This document shows, one piece after another, positions 24,786 to 37,561 of a DNA stretch of 64,000 bases. The stretch's first letter is position 1. Each line of letters starts with the position of its first letter. Source of the stretch: Microcebus murinus (Eukaryota > Chordata > Mammalia > Primates > Cheirogaleidae); contig NC_134109.1 of the NCBI RefSeq assembly GCF_040939455.1, positions 55,270,001 to 55,334,000 of the forward strand, given 5' to 3'. A program made the position numbers and the translations under genes. The notes beneath the pieces were generated by a model. The model ran no database searches. It had not been told where the DNA came from and saw only the letters and a program-made list of their open reading frames with translations.

Positions 24786-27435
24786 GTGAGGAGACTCTAA
24801 ATTTATAAAACAGAAATGAGAGGAAAAGATTTCAAAATATTAATACATCTTCCCTTCACTCTCATTTGTAGTTTTTAAATTTTCTAAATTTTTTAAAAGT
24901 TTTACTTTCACAGTTGCATATACTTTCAAGGAAAAAGAAACTAAAAATCAGGAGTGATAAAATTGTTTTAACCTACTAACAACAACTATCAATAGCTATA
25001 TCTGGTTACAATGACTATACATGACAATGGTTCCTTTAGGACCAAACAAGTACTTCTATTGTGGTTCATTCCACCATATGCAAATATAATTTTATAAAGA
25101 TCCTACAATATTAGTTTTATGTGAATTGACTTTTAAAAATTCATAAACATATACTATAGTTGTCTACCCAGCAAGAAACAGTTCTTTTTGAAGTTTATCA
25201 ACCATTTCAAGACACCATATTGTCATAAATTTTACTAGAGGTAGCAATTTTCTCATTACACTTTAATGCCCTGAGTGAATCGTTCTATTGCACAAACAAT
25301 ATACTCCCATCACACTGTTAAAATTGAATTAAATATCAGAAGGGTATAATACTCTCCCAAAAATGCCATTTCAACATATTTTAACTGCAACATGTTCAGG
25401 TAAATCATTTTAATATATAACTGCAATAATGCTAAACATTTGGTAAGACAAACAATGCTTGGTAGCCTCAACCACAGCAAAATTGAAAGTAGATTTTTAA
25501 AGTGCAATTTCTTTTTTTATTTTTTTAAAAAAGCAAAATCCATCAGCTTGCATAGTGGGAAAGGAAATAAATTGTCTGAGCATGAAACCACACAATGGTA
25601 TGAACGGTAACTCGTGCCACAGGAGAGAACATTGGAGATATAAAAATTCTGCACATAGATCACTTAAGCAGTTCCTATATCTGCAGCAACATTGCTTTCT
25701 AAATGGTTCCTGCCATAACTCAGTCACTCTGATGAGGCACATACCTTCTCCTTGAGACTACACTATGCAGAAACTCATAAGTCATTCTGATTGTGACAGA
25801 AAAAGAAAAGCTTCTGTCCCAAGAAGTCCTGATTAACAACCCAAACAGCCACTGGTTTGCCAGACAGATCTTTCATAAGTATTGCAAATACTTATTTAGC
25901 AAATCCACATGTATGCTGCCATTTGTAATCATCAAACCAACCCAAACAAGCCAAAATAATAAGTTATTAAACAAGTTGCTTTGTGAAGTAAATAACCAAT
26001 ACAATGTATTTACTTGTTTATTTTTAGTGTAATTTTTTCCAGTTGTGACAGATTTAATTACACAGATTCAGGGCTAGAGATTCAGAGGTGGCAGCTGGAC
26101 ACTGAACAAGATTCACTATTTCTCTGGAAGCACAACACTTGTTATTTTCCTTAAGCATTTTTCAATGATGTTTGAATGTAGTTTTGGAAACTCCTTCCCA
26201 AACATCCTTACCAGAATATTGTATTTTTAGAATGATCAGAAAATTCAATAGTAAAATTAGAGATTTGGCATATTATTTCCAAGAGGAATATGAAGTATTT
26301 CTAATAGATATGTCTCTCATGGAGAAAAACAAGGATTACAGACATAGAGAAAAACATAAATTATTTCTTTGACCCACTAGTACATTCTGTACATGTAGTC
26401 TTTAAATATTAAACATATACATATGTGTGTATATATTATATTTTTCTAGTGAGGCTGGGCTGAGCAGTCATTGTATTTAGAGCTAGTAGTTATAATCCCT
26501 GGGTTGATCTACAGATGATTTCCATTTTCTTCATTGAGTTTACTATGGTTAAGCATTTTTATACAATGGACACATTTTATTAGAAAAATAGTTAAAATAT
26601 TACTGTAAAAAAGATTTACTGGCATAGCAATAATTTTAGATTTTTTAAGTTGGATTTAGTAAATATAAATTTACATGTAGCTGCTTCTTAAATATGGATA
26701 CACCTTTCTTCTTTCTGTAAAGTGAAATTGGCTTGAAAAGTTGCTAGAATAATACCTCACAAAAATGTAATGAGGAAAAAACATGCAATATTCACAGTAG
26801 TCAATACTAACTAGCGAATGGCATCATAAAGGAATGATGCATTATACAAAAGTGAAAGAACATGCAAAACCTGAAGAAAGAATTTTAAAGAATAACTATA
26901 CCATATTTTCTAAATTTTACTCTGCCTAATGGCATTAAATTACTCTTGGCTTTCCCTTCAGGACATAAGGTACTATGCTAAAATAGGATATATACCCAGA
27001 AAAGTTTTTATACAGGTAAAACCATCTGGCCGTTAATTTGCCTTGAAATTTCTGAGGTGCTGAGGGCAAAGCAGCAGATGTCACCAATGAACTGTGCAGA
27101 GATAATGAAATCATCCCCTCCTACTTTAACATATGAACCAAAGGGAGAGAGAAAGGCATAAAACAGAAAGAGGAATAAACGCCCTCACAATTCTAATCCA
27201 AAAATGGAGAAGATTATTTGGTTGAGTTTCTGATTTTGCATTTATTGCTACTAAAATCACTAAAATTTGGAACTGTTTTGTTAAATGAAAACAAATGAAG
27301 TACATTGATTTCTTTCAGGACAGAGAATCTTATATTCATACCCTCAGTGGGATACCCAAATGTGGATATTATTACTCATAGTATCACATATTAATAATGG
27401 CAAGTAATAAAATATTTTATAGCCCCTTCTTTTAA
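24786..27435. other. Repeat-poor non-coding stretch
   Basis: I recognise no mobile element or gene. Opposed open frames at 25497-25755 overlap on both strands and show no motif. A short TA/TG-rich patch lies at 26405-26440. Confidence 0.4.
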
Positions 27436-27656
27436 AGCAGTGGTTCCCAATTAGCAGTGACTTTGCCCCCCTAAGGGGCATTTGTCAATGTTTGGAGACA
27501 TTTTTAGCTGTCACCACTAAGGGATGCTACTGGCATCTAGTGGGTAAAGGCTAGGGATGCTGCTGAACATCTTGCAATGCACAAGACAACTCCCGACAAT
27601 AAAGAATTTGCCAGCCCAAGAAGTCAATAGTGCCAAGGTTGAAAAAACCTGTTCCC
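27436..27656 (+). mobile_element. MER20-like non-autonomous hAT DNA transposon
   Basis: Nearly full length (about 220 bases). It starts 'cagtggttcccaattagcag' and ends 'gccaaggttgaaaaaacctg', with 'caatgtttggagacattttt', 'ctactggcatctagtgggta' and 'acaactcccgacaataaaga' between. These are hAT-Charlie type termini. MER20 copies are known in other placental mammals as regulatory donors; nothing here shows activity. Confidence 0.85.
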
Positions 27657-30527
27657 AGGAAAATAACACATTTAAATTATTTTAAGTCTAATGTGATTAT
27701 AGCATAATCTAGAATTTTTAAGTTATAAGGATTAAAAAGATGGACATTGTTATAAAAAAACAAAACAAGAAAATACTTTTGCAGAATTCCTTCTATAGAA
27801 ACAAAGGGATTACAGAAATGGGGATAGGTCCTATATTGCACCGATATTTTAGACACATATTTTTGTGCTTTCAATCTATTTGAATGCCTTTTAAAATACT
27901 CTTTTTCCATTAAATTCATAAATATGCATGTGTGTGAGAGTGAATGTGAGTAAATGTATAAATGTGATTTTGTAATGAAGGGGTACCTTTATCCTTAAGA
28001 CCAGGCCCTGTGAAAGCCTAAAAGAGGCAAGGCTGTTTTGGGGCCACATAAAATTCACAAGTACATAGACATAAATGTATAAGAGGTGAGGATGAGAAAT
28101 CTATACTCCTCAGGGAGAGTTAGGGGACAGTTAAGTGTCTAAAGGTAACAACAAGGAGAATTCTGGGACATAGGATTTAGGTTTTGGATTATCAGATTAA
28201 AATCTAACAGTTATTTATCTATATCAGATAAATATTCAGTGAAAGCTTTAAAAATGGCAAAAATATTGTCATTTTGTCTTCTACATGATGATTAAAAATG
28301 GCTATAAGTAATATCTAGAATCATAGAGTTTAAAGGATTGGTTTTAAAATTGGCTGGTCCCATTCTTCTATTATTGTTTTGTTGACTTCTGCATTTGTCT
28401 GATTTCTATCAAAGAGTATTCTGAAGAATTGCCTATCTTCCTTGTAAGGATTGCCTCCATAAGCCAGAGAAACAGGAAGTGCTGTAAATACATCAGCCAG
28501 GGGAATGTATAAAAAATTATGTTGTATCATGCATTTGAAACATTGGTGAGTAATACGTTGGCAAACCATGACTTGGCAGTAGAAGTTTTCAAGAAGGTAA
28601 CACTACCTTTTAACAAGCCTACTGGAATTAATTATACCACTGTCAGTAAATACTATTTAAGCCATTTGCCTTAATTTATGATACATAATGTTAGGATAGA
28701 AATATTTAGTGCTATTCAGACTTGATTGATTAAAATGAATTTCAATTAAAATATATTGTTTTAAACAATAAGAAGCATTTATGGCATCAATTTTTTTAAA
28801 AAAAAAACTTTGTGGTTAAGAACATTTATTACAGCAAAGCAGTTTTTGAACACAGTCTGGGTCGAGCAAGTGCAAATGCAAGAGTTTGGTTTCAGTAATT
28901 AGGGAATAAAAAGCAGCAGAATCTTTATATGGTAGTCTCATATATCTCTTTTATTATTTGGTACTTTCTTTATGTTTGTCATTAGGTGACCTAGATATTT
29001 TCAAGAAGAACTATTTATACTTTTAAGGAGTGAGGTTGGTTGGAATCTAAAGATTTCAGCAAGTTGTCATGTTGGAAATGAACAAAGAACTTTTATTTAA
29101 ATGGAGACTATTATGGCAGAAATGTCCTTAATTTAAATTTATGTGCATCTTAGCTTGTGATTTAATAAACCACTCAAAAAGTGCTAATGTTTTATGTTCC
29201 CTTAGCTGTCAGACAGGCTGTAATGTTTTCTGAGCACTGAAAAATCACTGAGGGGTGGAAGGCAGAGGATGTTTGACCTTGTGGATGGTGGTGAATAAAC
29301 CTGGGAACGCCAACATTGCTGGGGGTGAAAAAGAAGGCTCCCTATGCTCAAGTCTCCCCCACAGTGTGCAGCCTTCCTTTCCCAACTTCAGGGACTCAGA
29401 GCCATTCATTCTACCTGCCCTGTCCCTCCATCCCCAAAAGCCTCCCTGTTACCAGAGGGATCCCAGTTCCTCTCCTCTCACAAATGACATCAAAGATATC
29501 AAATCAATGAACGCATATAACAGGAGGAGTGTGGATAACAGATACCTCCTGAGAGAGACATAGGAGCTAAGTAAGGGTGAATGTTTGGTAGGGAGCTCAG
29601 AATGAGAGAGAGTGAGATGATTTGAAAAAATTTAAGACTGCAGGATACTTGGAGAGGGAAGGCAAGAAGATTTAATAAATACAGGCTGTAGGCAATAAAT
29701 TTGTCTTTAAGGGACTTGGAGAGACAAAGGTACATATTTTACTTCCAGGTTGTATATTGTTCTTCTCTGAATTCAATACTGCAGTAAGATTGAAACATAA
29801 GAGGTCCCAGAATTAACTCAGTGATATTTACATCTACTTAATTATTTAAATTCGGAAAACTAGTTAACCAGGTCCTTGCATTCAAATTGCCATTTTAGCT
29901 AGAAGTCTATTGTTTATATATTTCTAAAGTAACATAGAAAAGATATATTAACCAATTTAATTACAAAAAATTTGAGATTCTAAATCATCTAAATAGTTGC
30001 TTCAATATCCCATTTTATTGTGAGTGTTGGAACAGCCTGTTTTTGTGCTGATAAATAAAGCACATGGCTCTTATTTTACTGTGAGAATCCAAATAAGTCT
30101 AATGTCATGACATAAAATTCTTAGGAAAGATGGATAGTTATGGGGAAAATATGTGTTATGATTTCATTTTCTCTTTCTGAATTTAGACTGTATTTTTTCT
30201 TTGTTCCTTCTGTTAGTTCAAACTACATTGACTATCAATCTAGTAAGTTCCTATCATAAACTGGTTTGCATTTAGAGTTGTCCCCAAGAATATGTAACAT
30301 GATGTACAAAAAATATGGCTCACAACAAATATGTTCCCAAAGAAAGACACCCACACTCCTATGCTGAATCAGAATGCTAATGTCCTTTGAGCCACAGCCA
30401 GAATTTATAAGTATGTGGTTTCAGTGGGGTTTTTTTTGTGTGTGTGTGTATGTGCATGTGTGTGTTTTTTGACCAGCTAAGAGTTACTATCTAAAATGTA
30501 CTAAGTATTGTTAACAAAGATCAAGTG
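27657..30527. other. Non-coding stretch, mostly unrecognised
   Basis: AT-rich sequence except for a more GC-rich patch at 29240-29560, which has overlapping open frames of 102 and 64 codons but no splice pair, signal peptide or known motif. A TG-rich microsatellite occurs at 30437-30466. Confidence 0.4.
30437..30466. repeat. (TG)n microsatellite, interrupted
   Basis: TG-rich run following a poly(T), with 'tatg' and 'catg' interruptions. Confidence 0.85.
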
Positions 30528-30532
30528 GAAAT

Positions 30533-30897
30533 TGTTACGGATTGAATTGTGACCCTCAAAATTCATATTTAAGCCCTAACCCCCAATATAACAGTACTGT
30601 ATTCAGAGATAGGGATTTCAGAAGGTAATTATGGTTAAATGAAGGCATCAATGAAGAGTCCCGATCCAATAGGATTAGTGTTTTTACAAGGAGAGGAAGA
30701 GACATCAGAGCTCTCTTTCTATCATGTGAGGACACGGAAAGAAGGCAGCTCTCTGTAAATTAGGATGGGAGCCCTCACTGAAACCCAAATCAGCTAGCTG
30801 TGGCACTTCCCCCTCCTCCAGACTGTGAGAAAATGAATTTCTGTTGTTTAAGCCACCCAGACCATGGCATTTTGTTATGTCAGTCTGAGCTGATACA
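30533..30897 (+). mobile_element. Solo LTR, MaLR class, with exact 5 bp duplication
   Basis: Begins 'tgttacggattgaattgtga' and ends 'tcagtctgagctgataca', with 'ttcatatttaagccctaacc', 'tatcatgtgaggacacggaa' and 'tccagactgtgagaaaatga' inside. 'gaaat' is present on both sides (30528-30532 and 30898-30902), fixing the boundaries. The full-length solo LTR arose by recombination of a provirus. Confidence 0.9.
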
Positions 30898-31069
30898 GAA
30901 ATGTACACAGAAGCCACTGCCACTTCCAGATTGAAAATCGAAGGAAATTTTAAGGTCTATATCTAAAAGAGAAACTTGGAAAAATAACCTAATACCTTAT
31001 ATACAATATAATGATATTTAAGCAAGGTATGTCAGAGTGGTCAAAATTCCCATAATATGCTTTTTTAAA

Positions 31070-31362
31070 AAATTTTTTCTTCCATAGATTGTACTTTTGG
31101 GGTATCCAACTTTATTGCTCCTCTTGAATATTGTGTTGGCTATTTTAGATCTTTTACCCTTCCAAATAAACTTAGAATCAGTTTCTATCAAGAATAGTTG
31201 TTAGATTTTCTAAGTGCCTTTTTTGCATCAATTGATAAGATCATATGATTTCTCTGCTTTAGCCTGTTGATGTGGTTTATTGCACTAAATGATTTTCAAA
31301 TGATGAACCTACCTTGCATACCTGGGATAAATCTCATTTTGTTCTGGTATGTAGTTCTTAAA
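31070..31362 (-). mobile_element. L1M fragment (antisense, ORF2 region)
   Basis: 'ttggctattttagatctttt', 'tttgcatcaattgataagat', 'gttgatgtggtttattgcac' and 'aacctaccttgcatacctgg' are complements of ancient L1 ORF2 text. Confidence 0.75.
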
Positions 31363-31374
31363 AAAAAATTGTAA

Positions 31375-31725
31375 ACCCTAAGTCAGATCACATAATTTTC
31401 CTGCTTTAAATTTTGCAACAGCTGTCTCATGCTGTTACTGTGTTCTGCTCCCTCCGCCTGGAAAGATATTTGCATGAATGGCTCCTTATCATCTTTCAGG
31501 TCACAGCCAAGATACTACTTCTGAAGATAATTCCCTGCCTCCCTATCTAAAAATATACCCACTTCCAGTTACTCTCTATCGCATCACTATATTCTATTAT
31601 CCTCAGAACAATATTTAAAATTTAAAAGTTCACTTGTTTGTTGTCTTGTTTGCTTTTTTATTGAGAGTGGAAAAATTGTCTCTCTACATATCCTATATAT
31701 TTCTAGTGCCCCAAACATAGTCTGA
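31375..31725 (+). mobile_element. LINE-2 (L2) 3' region
   Basis: 'gttctgctccctccgcctgg', 'atggctccttatcatctttc', 'aggtcacagccaagatacta', 'tcactatattctattatcct' and 'ttgtttgttgtcttgtttgc' follow the L2 3' end in order. Confidence 0.75.
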
Positions 31726-31739
31726 ATCACTGAAGCTAA

Positions 31740-32040
31740 ATAGTATTTCTGAAAAGAATTAACCTTGGAGATTCTCTAGTCAACTCTCACTTTTCATTGA
31801 AATCCCTGCTATAAACATCATGGCCAAGTAGTTTCTGCTTGCATACCTCCAGTGATGGGGAACCCACTACCTCCCAAGGCAACCCAACTCTGAAATCTCC
31901 ATTTACCCAGGGTTTTAGTCCTGGTGAATGGAGACTTTCACGCCATTTACTCACCTGACAGCCCTTCAGATAACTGAGGTCAGCTCTTTTGTGTCCCCTT
32001 CAAGGAGACATTACAATAGGAAGTACAGCTTGAGCCCAAG
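31740..32040. mobile_element. Possible ancient CR1/L3-type fragment
   Basis: The 'cctccagtgatggggaaccc', 'actacctcccaaggcaaccc' and 'cctgacagcccttcagataa' blocks recall an old mammalian interspersed repeat, perhaps L3/CR1. The identification is tentative. Confidence 0.3.
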
Positions 32041-32044
32041 AAAA

Positions 32045-32745
32045 TCATGAGTGGCTGCTTCTCCGCAGTGGGAGTGTACCCCTGGCAGAGGCCCCTGTGG
32101 ACAGAGAGGCCTACCTCTCTCCCCTTGAGTCAAGTGGTGAAACAGGTGTGCACAATCGGAGATGCCCCTACCCGTCAGGGCCCCTCAGAGTGGCATGCTA
32201 CTGGGTCAGACACACTGCTACCAGCCAGCCTAAGCAGAGATTACTTTCTGTGATATCATTACTAAAGAAAGTTCAGAGGAGGAAGTTTCTAGATGCAAGA
32301 AAGAGGGTACTCTGGTCTCTCATAGTACTCTGCCATGGAGTGTCCTTTTTTAACACCCAAACTCCTGGGGTTTGCCAGTTTACCCTGCTATTTGTATTTA
32401 GCCATCATGCCTGGGCTCATGGAGGGTAGAAGCACCCCCAAGATGATCTGTGTCCCACTTTCCAACAAAGGTACCTAGGCGGGGGAGGGGAAGCCCCCTT
32501 TGTACCCTTTCATTGGGCACCCCACCCCAAGCCTCTCTGGGTTTGGTCTGCACCATTGTCTTCTGTCTATCTTCTTCTCTCTTAGCTTCACCGTTTTTCT
32601 GGGTTGGGTCCCCAGACATCTCTGATGTCTCTCCCTGTAATCCACACCTGGGCTGCAACTGCTCTCCACTTTCCTCAGTCCAATATACTGTCTTCCAGCT
32701 GGGATGATCCGACAAGTGATCTCTAGTTGGCCATCTTGGCTGTTG
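32045..32745 (-). mobile_element. Isolated L1 5' UTR (antisense)
   Basis: The right edge reads 'gttggccatcttggctgttg', the complement of the L1 start (…caagatggcc…). The preceding 700 bases are GC-richer than the window and fit an L1 5' UTR of internal-promoter type. No ORF1, ORF2 or 3' UTR continues on the left; older sequence begins at about 32040. A copy with its 5' end but no body is unusual, because truncation normally removes the 5' end. The open frames here are incidental. Confidence 0.6.
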
Positions 32746-34415
32746 CCCTTTTCACTTATTTTAATCTATTTTATCTGACTACATTGTCTGCATCATGGCA
32801 AGCTAGCCTGAATCTTGCGCAGGTAAGATGAGGGAGAGAGGCTCTTGGGCTTCTATGGAGAGGACTACGGAAGTGCTCCCTATGCTATATTTTCAAAAGT
32901 TGGTTTTGTAATATTTACCTATTATGAGAAATAGAACTATAAAACAACAAATTCGCAGAAGAAATTATATTATGAGCTGGTTACGATGATGAGTATGAAA
33001 CCTAAGTCAACTGTGGCTTTTGGGACATTGAACTCTAATTTAATACAATTTAATCTAATTTATAATTGGGAAAGATATATACATTTTTTAAAAGTTCAAA
33101 TTAATATGTAAGGAGAACTTCAGTGTCTCACACCTTTCTGAAGCAACTACTAATAGCTAATAATACTAATAATAATTTCTTTACCATCCTCTCAGAAATA
33201 CCTTATCTATATATAAGCATGTGAGTGTATGTGCTCATGTGGTATGTATACTGTTATGATTTTTTTAAACTATTATATAGGATAGATATCAAAAGCTGAG
33301 GAAAATAGAGTAGACAATGTATGCTGATTATGCTATGAGATTGAGAAATATATTTTGTGATCTGTTTTAATAGCCATTTCACGGGTTTTAGGGGGAAGCC
33401 AAAGGGGTTGATGGTAGAGAGGATTAATTTAAATAAAGCCACTAGAATGCTCCCCCACCAGCATCACTCTCCCACCCTCCCATGTACTCTTTACCCACCA
33501 GGGCAAGTTAAGAGGGTCCAAGAGGAAATCTTAGAGGGCTTGACTAACATGGACACTGTGAAGCTGGGTTTCAGAAGAATCAAAACCTGAGTTGAAAATC
33601 AAGGACTTTTTTGTAGCTGTCTTCCTGGAGAGCCAAGGGTGGTGGAATGCAAAAGGAGCAGTGTTGAATCGCACTTGCACTCACAAGGAGGTCAGAACAG
33701 AGTGTTCCCAAAGATTGATCACATACACAAAAGGATGACTTGATTAACTTCACAAAAGACTCTACCCAGAAAGAACTTCCGGACAGACCAATGGCTCTAA
33801 GGAGGTTTTGTGGGGAGAATTATAAGCCCCTGCCAAAAAAAGTCATTGCCTGCACCAGGCACCTAAGGATGGAAGATCCCAGTATTGCAAGGTCACTGAA
33901 AGCCTGAGGAAGTTCTATAAGATAAAAGCTCTGCCTGCATTTGGGCCTTGATACATAGAGAAAACTAAAAACAGTTTACTTCTTGTGAATTTATAGGCCC
34001 TATATCACTAATTCCCTCCCAGCTTCTAAGTCTGAATGGCACACACACACACACACACAAAAACCACCAGAGTGGAGGGAAAATGAAGAAAGAAACCCTG
34101 GCCATGCCAATTTCTGCATTGTAGGCATGAGCTCTATGGGTTCTTTTGTATCAAAAAAAATTAAGTTTGAAATATTGATATTATTTTGTACTCTACTTTT
34201 GACTACTAGAAAATGACAGAATAAGCTTTTAGATCTAGAAGATATTAGTACTTTCATCCAGGTGAGAGGAAGTAGATTTGACATAACTTTTTTGAAGTCA
34301 TTAAGGTGGTAGTGGCCATTTTATCATTATGTCATTACTGTTCAGCTATTTCTAGGAAGTATCCCATATAAGTGGATTTCTTTTTTCTACAGAAATGGAA
34401 GCATAATATTTACTG
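32746..34415. other. Non-coding, unresolved; (CA)n inside
   Basis: 33560-33960 has an LTR-like look ('tataagataaaagctctgcc' at about 33916) but I cannot place it. (AC)n lies at 34040-34058. No gene is supported. Confidence 0.35.
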
Positions 34416-34419
34416 TGTT

Positions 34420-34850
34420 TTGCTTCCATTTTTCTCTTAAAAATATACTTTGAATAAAATTTCACATTGATTCATGTGCACCTGCCTTATTATTTTTCCT
34501 GATTGTTTAATATACAATTTTATTGTTGTACCATAAGTTATTTGACCAAATGCCTACAGATAGTATTTAGGGTATTTCCATTCCATTGCTCTTGCATTAA
34601 TATATTAATATCTGCAAAGAATGGGTATTTGTTCAAATAAAAATATACCTACCAGATAAATTCCTGAAAATTAAATTTTTATCAAATGATGGCATTTTTA
34701 TGTTTTGATAGCTATTGCTAAATTTTCTTCAATGGAAATTAAGAATTGTTATTTTGTCATTGTTTTGATTTGAATTGCTTTATTTTCGAATGTTATTAAA
34801 CATCGTTTTGTGTTTACCATTTATTTTTAGATAAACGCAAGGTACTTTTA
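34420..34850 (-). mobile_element. L1M 3' region (antisense)
   Basis: 'tattgttgtaccataagtta', 'ggtatttccattccattgct', 'accagataaattcctgaaaa' and 'gttttgatttgaattgcttt' are complements of L1M ORF2/3' UTR text. Confidence 0.65.
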
Positions 34851-36551
34851 TTTTAATTGTGTTTTGTTCTGTAGACATTAGATGTGGCTGTTATCTCCCA
34901 GATTGCCCCAAACTCTATCTCAGAAATCCTATTCCCACCCAGTGGGCAATGAGCCAACTTCCCTCTTAGCATGCTATGGTTGATTGGTCCAGTGTTGGAC
35001 AGCTGTCTTATGCAGGGCCAAGTAGATTCTCCTCTACTTCAGATGTGAAATCGGAAATCAAAGACACTAGCTATTGTCTGTCTGATCTTTGCATTTGAAA
35101 GTGTTGTTGAGATGGTTTGTATGATGATGTCTGCCTTTTGCATGGGGATGCAAGAAAAGTCAGTCTGCAGAGATGGAGAGAAAAGAGAGCACTATGTACT
35201 ATGATGCAGGGGTGAGAATCCACGCATCTACAGAAAGAAACATGGGGTGAGGGTGGGGGAGTCCTAGAGTAGCAAGAAAGCAAGATAAATTATTTGGTTC
35301 TGGTACAATCTAGTGTCTAGTTCTAACTACCCCTGAAGCAAAGCTACAAAATCAGACTCAGTTTTCTGAGCCACTCCCATGTTCTTATAATAATTTCATA
35401 ATGGGAATTTTTTTCCTGAAATTACTAAGCTAGTTTGTGTCACTCTCTACTATAATACTTACAACTAATAAATCCAGAAACAGACATTGTAATTAAATTA
35501 AAATTTGTTTCCTGATTACTAAGAGGAAAGGACCTTAATATATGGTTAGAATATATTTTAAAGAATATTTTTTAGTCACAATATACTTAAAAATTGATAT
35601 TGATATCCTTGTGGAAAAGGTAATAATATGTCTCAAGAAAAAAGTAACTGATAGATACAAGAAATAAAAGAATATTAAGCTATATTACTTTGGGAACAGT
35701 TTTTACAACTTCAGTGAGTCAGTCTCTCACATTTAGTTTCCTCTCTATTCCAAAAGAATTTTTTTTTATTTGTAAAACATTCCATAATGTAGATTCACCT
35801 GGCTATTTTCTCAGGGTTAGATGCAAAGGGTAATGTTGAGATCTAATTTATTAATATATTCAAAAAGAGAACTTTGTGTGTGAAGAATGAGTCAGTAGGG
35901 TGACAAAAAGGCTGGTTGTGTGTAAGAGGCAGGAAGAGGAGAAGAATCTGTTGGTGCAACTAAGTGAAGGATGTTGTCATTTACTGAGATGGTACAGACT
36001 AAGAAATGAGAGGACTTGGCTAGGAAGAGACAAGGATATTGTTAGGACATGTTCAGTTTAAGGTCATTATCAATCAGCTCCAGAGAGAACAAGGAAAGGC
36101 AATAATTGAATATATGTGTTCAGATTTCTTGAAAGAATTTATGGCAGAAGGATTTCGGAACCATGCTACAGAGAAGGAAAGCTGTGAGCACACTTAAAAC
36201 CATTTAATTAAATGGTCATAACCAATCAGAGTATAAAAGTAAGAGAAAAGAGGCCAAAAACAAAGCTCTAAGAATTTACATATTTAGAGATTGAATAATA
36301 GGAAAGAGACACAAGAAGAAATTGAGAGAGAACACTGAGGGGGAAGAAATCAATGAGAGAGAGGTATCATTGAAACCAAACTCAGAAAGTTTTAAAAGGG
36401 AGTTTCCAACTATAATTAACATTGCCCAGTCCAGTAAGATAAAGAGCCATGACAATGGCATATCATGGGTGATCTTACTACACCAGCTTTGTAACCAGTG
36501 CTATTTTTCAGTGCCCCATTTTGAAATTGTTCTGCCTACTTCTTGCTATGT
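34851..36551. other. Non-coding, nothing recognised
   Basis: No mobile element or coding signal was identified. There is a purine-rich patch at 36300-36370. Confidence 0.4.
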
Positions 36552-37023
36552 TCTTTATTTGTTTGTTTATTTATGTATTTATTATTTCAGCATATTACAG
36601 GGGTACAAATGTTTAGGTTACATATATTGCCTTTGCCCTGAGTCAGAGCTATAAGTGTGTCTATCCCCCAGACGGTGTGCACTGCACCCATTAGGTGTGA
36701 ATATATCCATTCCCTCCTCCCACCTGCCTGATACCTGATGAATGTTACTATTATATGTGCATATATGTGCTGATGAAATAATGCCAATTTGATGGTGAGT
36801 ACATGTGGTGCTTGTTTTTCCATTCTTGGGATACTTCACTTTGAAGAATGGGCTCCAGCTCTACCAAGGATAACACAAGAAGTGCTAGAACACCATTGAT
36901 TTTTTGTGGCTGAGTAGTACTCCATGGCATATATATACACCACATTTTATTAATGCACTCATGTACTGCTGGGCATGTGGGTTGTTTCTGCATCGTTGCA
37001 ATTGTGAATTGTGCTGCTATAAA
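36552..37023 (-). mobile_element. 5'-truncated LINE-1, strepsirrhine type
   Basis: Starts at the 3' end with 'cagcatattacaggggtaca' and reaches ORF2 C-terminal text ('ctgagtagtactccatggca', 'tgcaattgtgaattgtgctg'). It ends exactly where an LTR-like sequence starts (37026), so the two elements abut. Confidence 0.9.
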
Positions 37024-37025
37024 CT

Positions 37026-37478
37026 TACTGAGAAAATACTGACCTTTACTCTCCTCCTTTCCTCCAGGAACTCCTTTGCACAAGTTTCCCCTATCTAATT
37101 ACATCCATGTTTAGAAGTCCCAGAGAATAAATCTCAAACAATCTAGACATCCACCAGGTTACCTCAAGGCTGCAGTTAATCTATAAACAGCCTTTAAGAT
37201 AATACCAGCCCATTCACCAGGTGGAGCAATAATTCAAGATAGTCATGGAGTCAGGTCACACTGACCAACACCTCCTTGCCACTCCTGTATGACTTTCATC
37301 CAAATTCTCTTCTTAAACCCCTACCCTCATCCTAAGACATTGAAATGTCATCTTTGAGACATGAGCTTTGTCCATTTCCCCACTAGTAGCTATGGAATAA
37401 AGTTACTTTCCTTTCATTATACCTCGTCCTTGTTATTGGCTTTTGTAAGCAGCAAGTAGCCAAGCCTGTGCTCAATGA
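37026..37478 (+). mobile_element. ERV1-like LTR
   Basis: Begins TG. A U3-like segment is followed by a polyadenylation hexamer 'aataaa' at about 37397 and a U5 ending in 'aagcagcaagtagccaagcc'. Directly after it comes 'ttttggggggttatgggac', which has the layout of a gammaretroviral (tRNA-Pro type) primer binding site with CpG decay. Only a short leader (to about 37560) follows; there are no gag, pol or env frames. Old, non-functional copy. The family cannot be named. Confidence 0.5.
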
Positions 37479-37500
37479 CAGTTTTGGGGGGTTATGGGAC
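37479..37500 (+). other. Primer-binding-site-like sequence after the LTR
   Basis: The 'tttgggggg...gggac' arrangement immediately downstream of U5 resembles a decayed tRNA-Pro primer binding site. It supports reading 37026-37478 as a 5' LTR. Confidence 0.4.
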
Positions 37501-37561
37501 AGAAGCCCAATTGGGGTTAGCTGAGGAGAGACTGGAGTAAGGAGGTATAAACAGTGAATAT

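Noticed and set aside
29255..29563. Overlapping 102- and 64-codon frames in a GC-richer patch
   Set aside because: No known domain, no splice pair, and two frames open at once, which reflects composition and not coding.
32047..32715. Several 64-110 codon frames on both strands
   Set aside because: They lie inside L1 5' UTR sequence, which is GC-rich and poor in stops.
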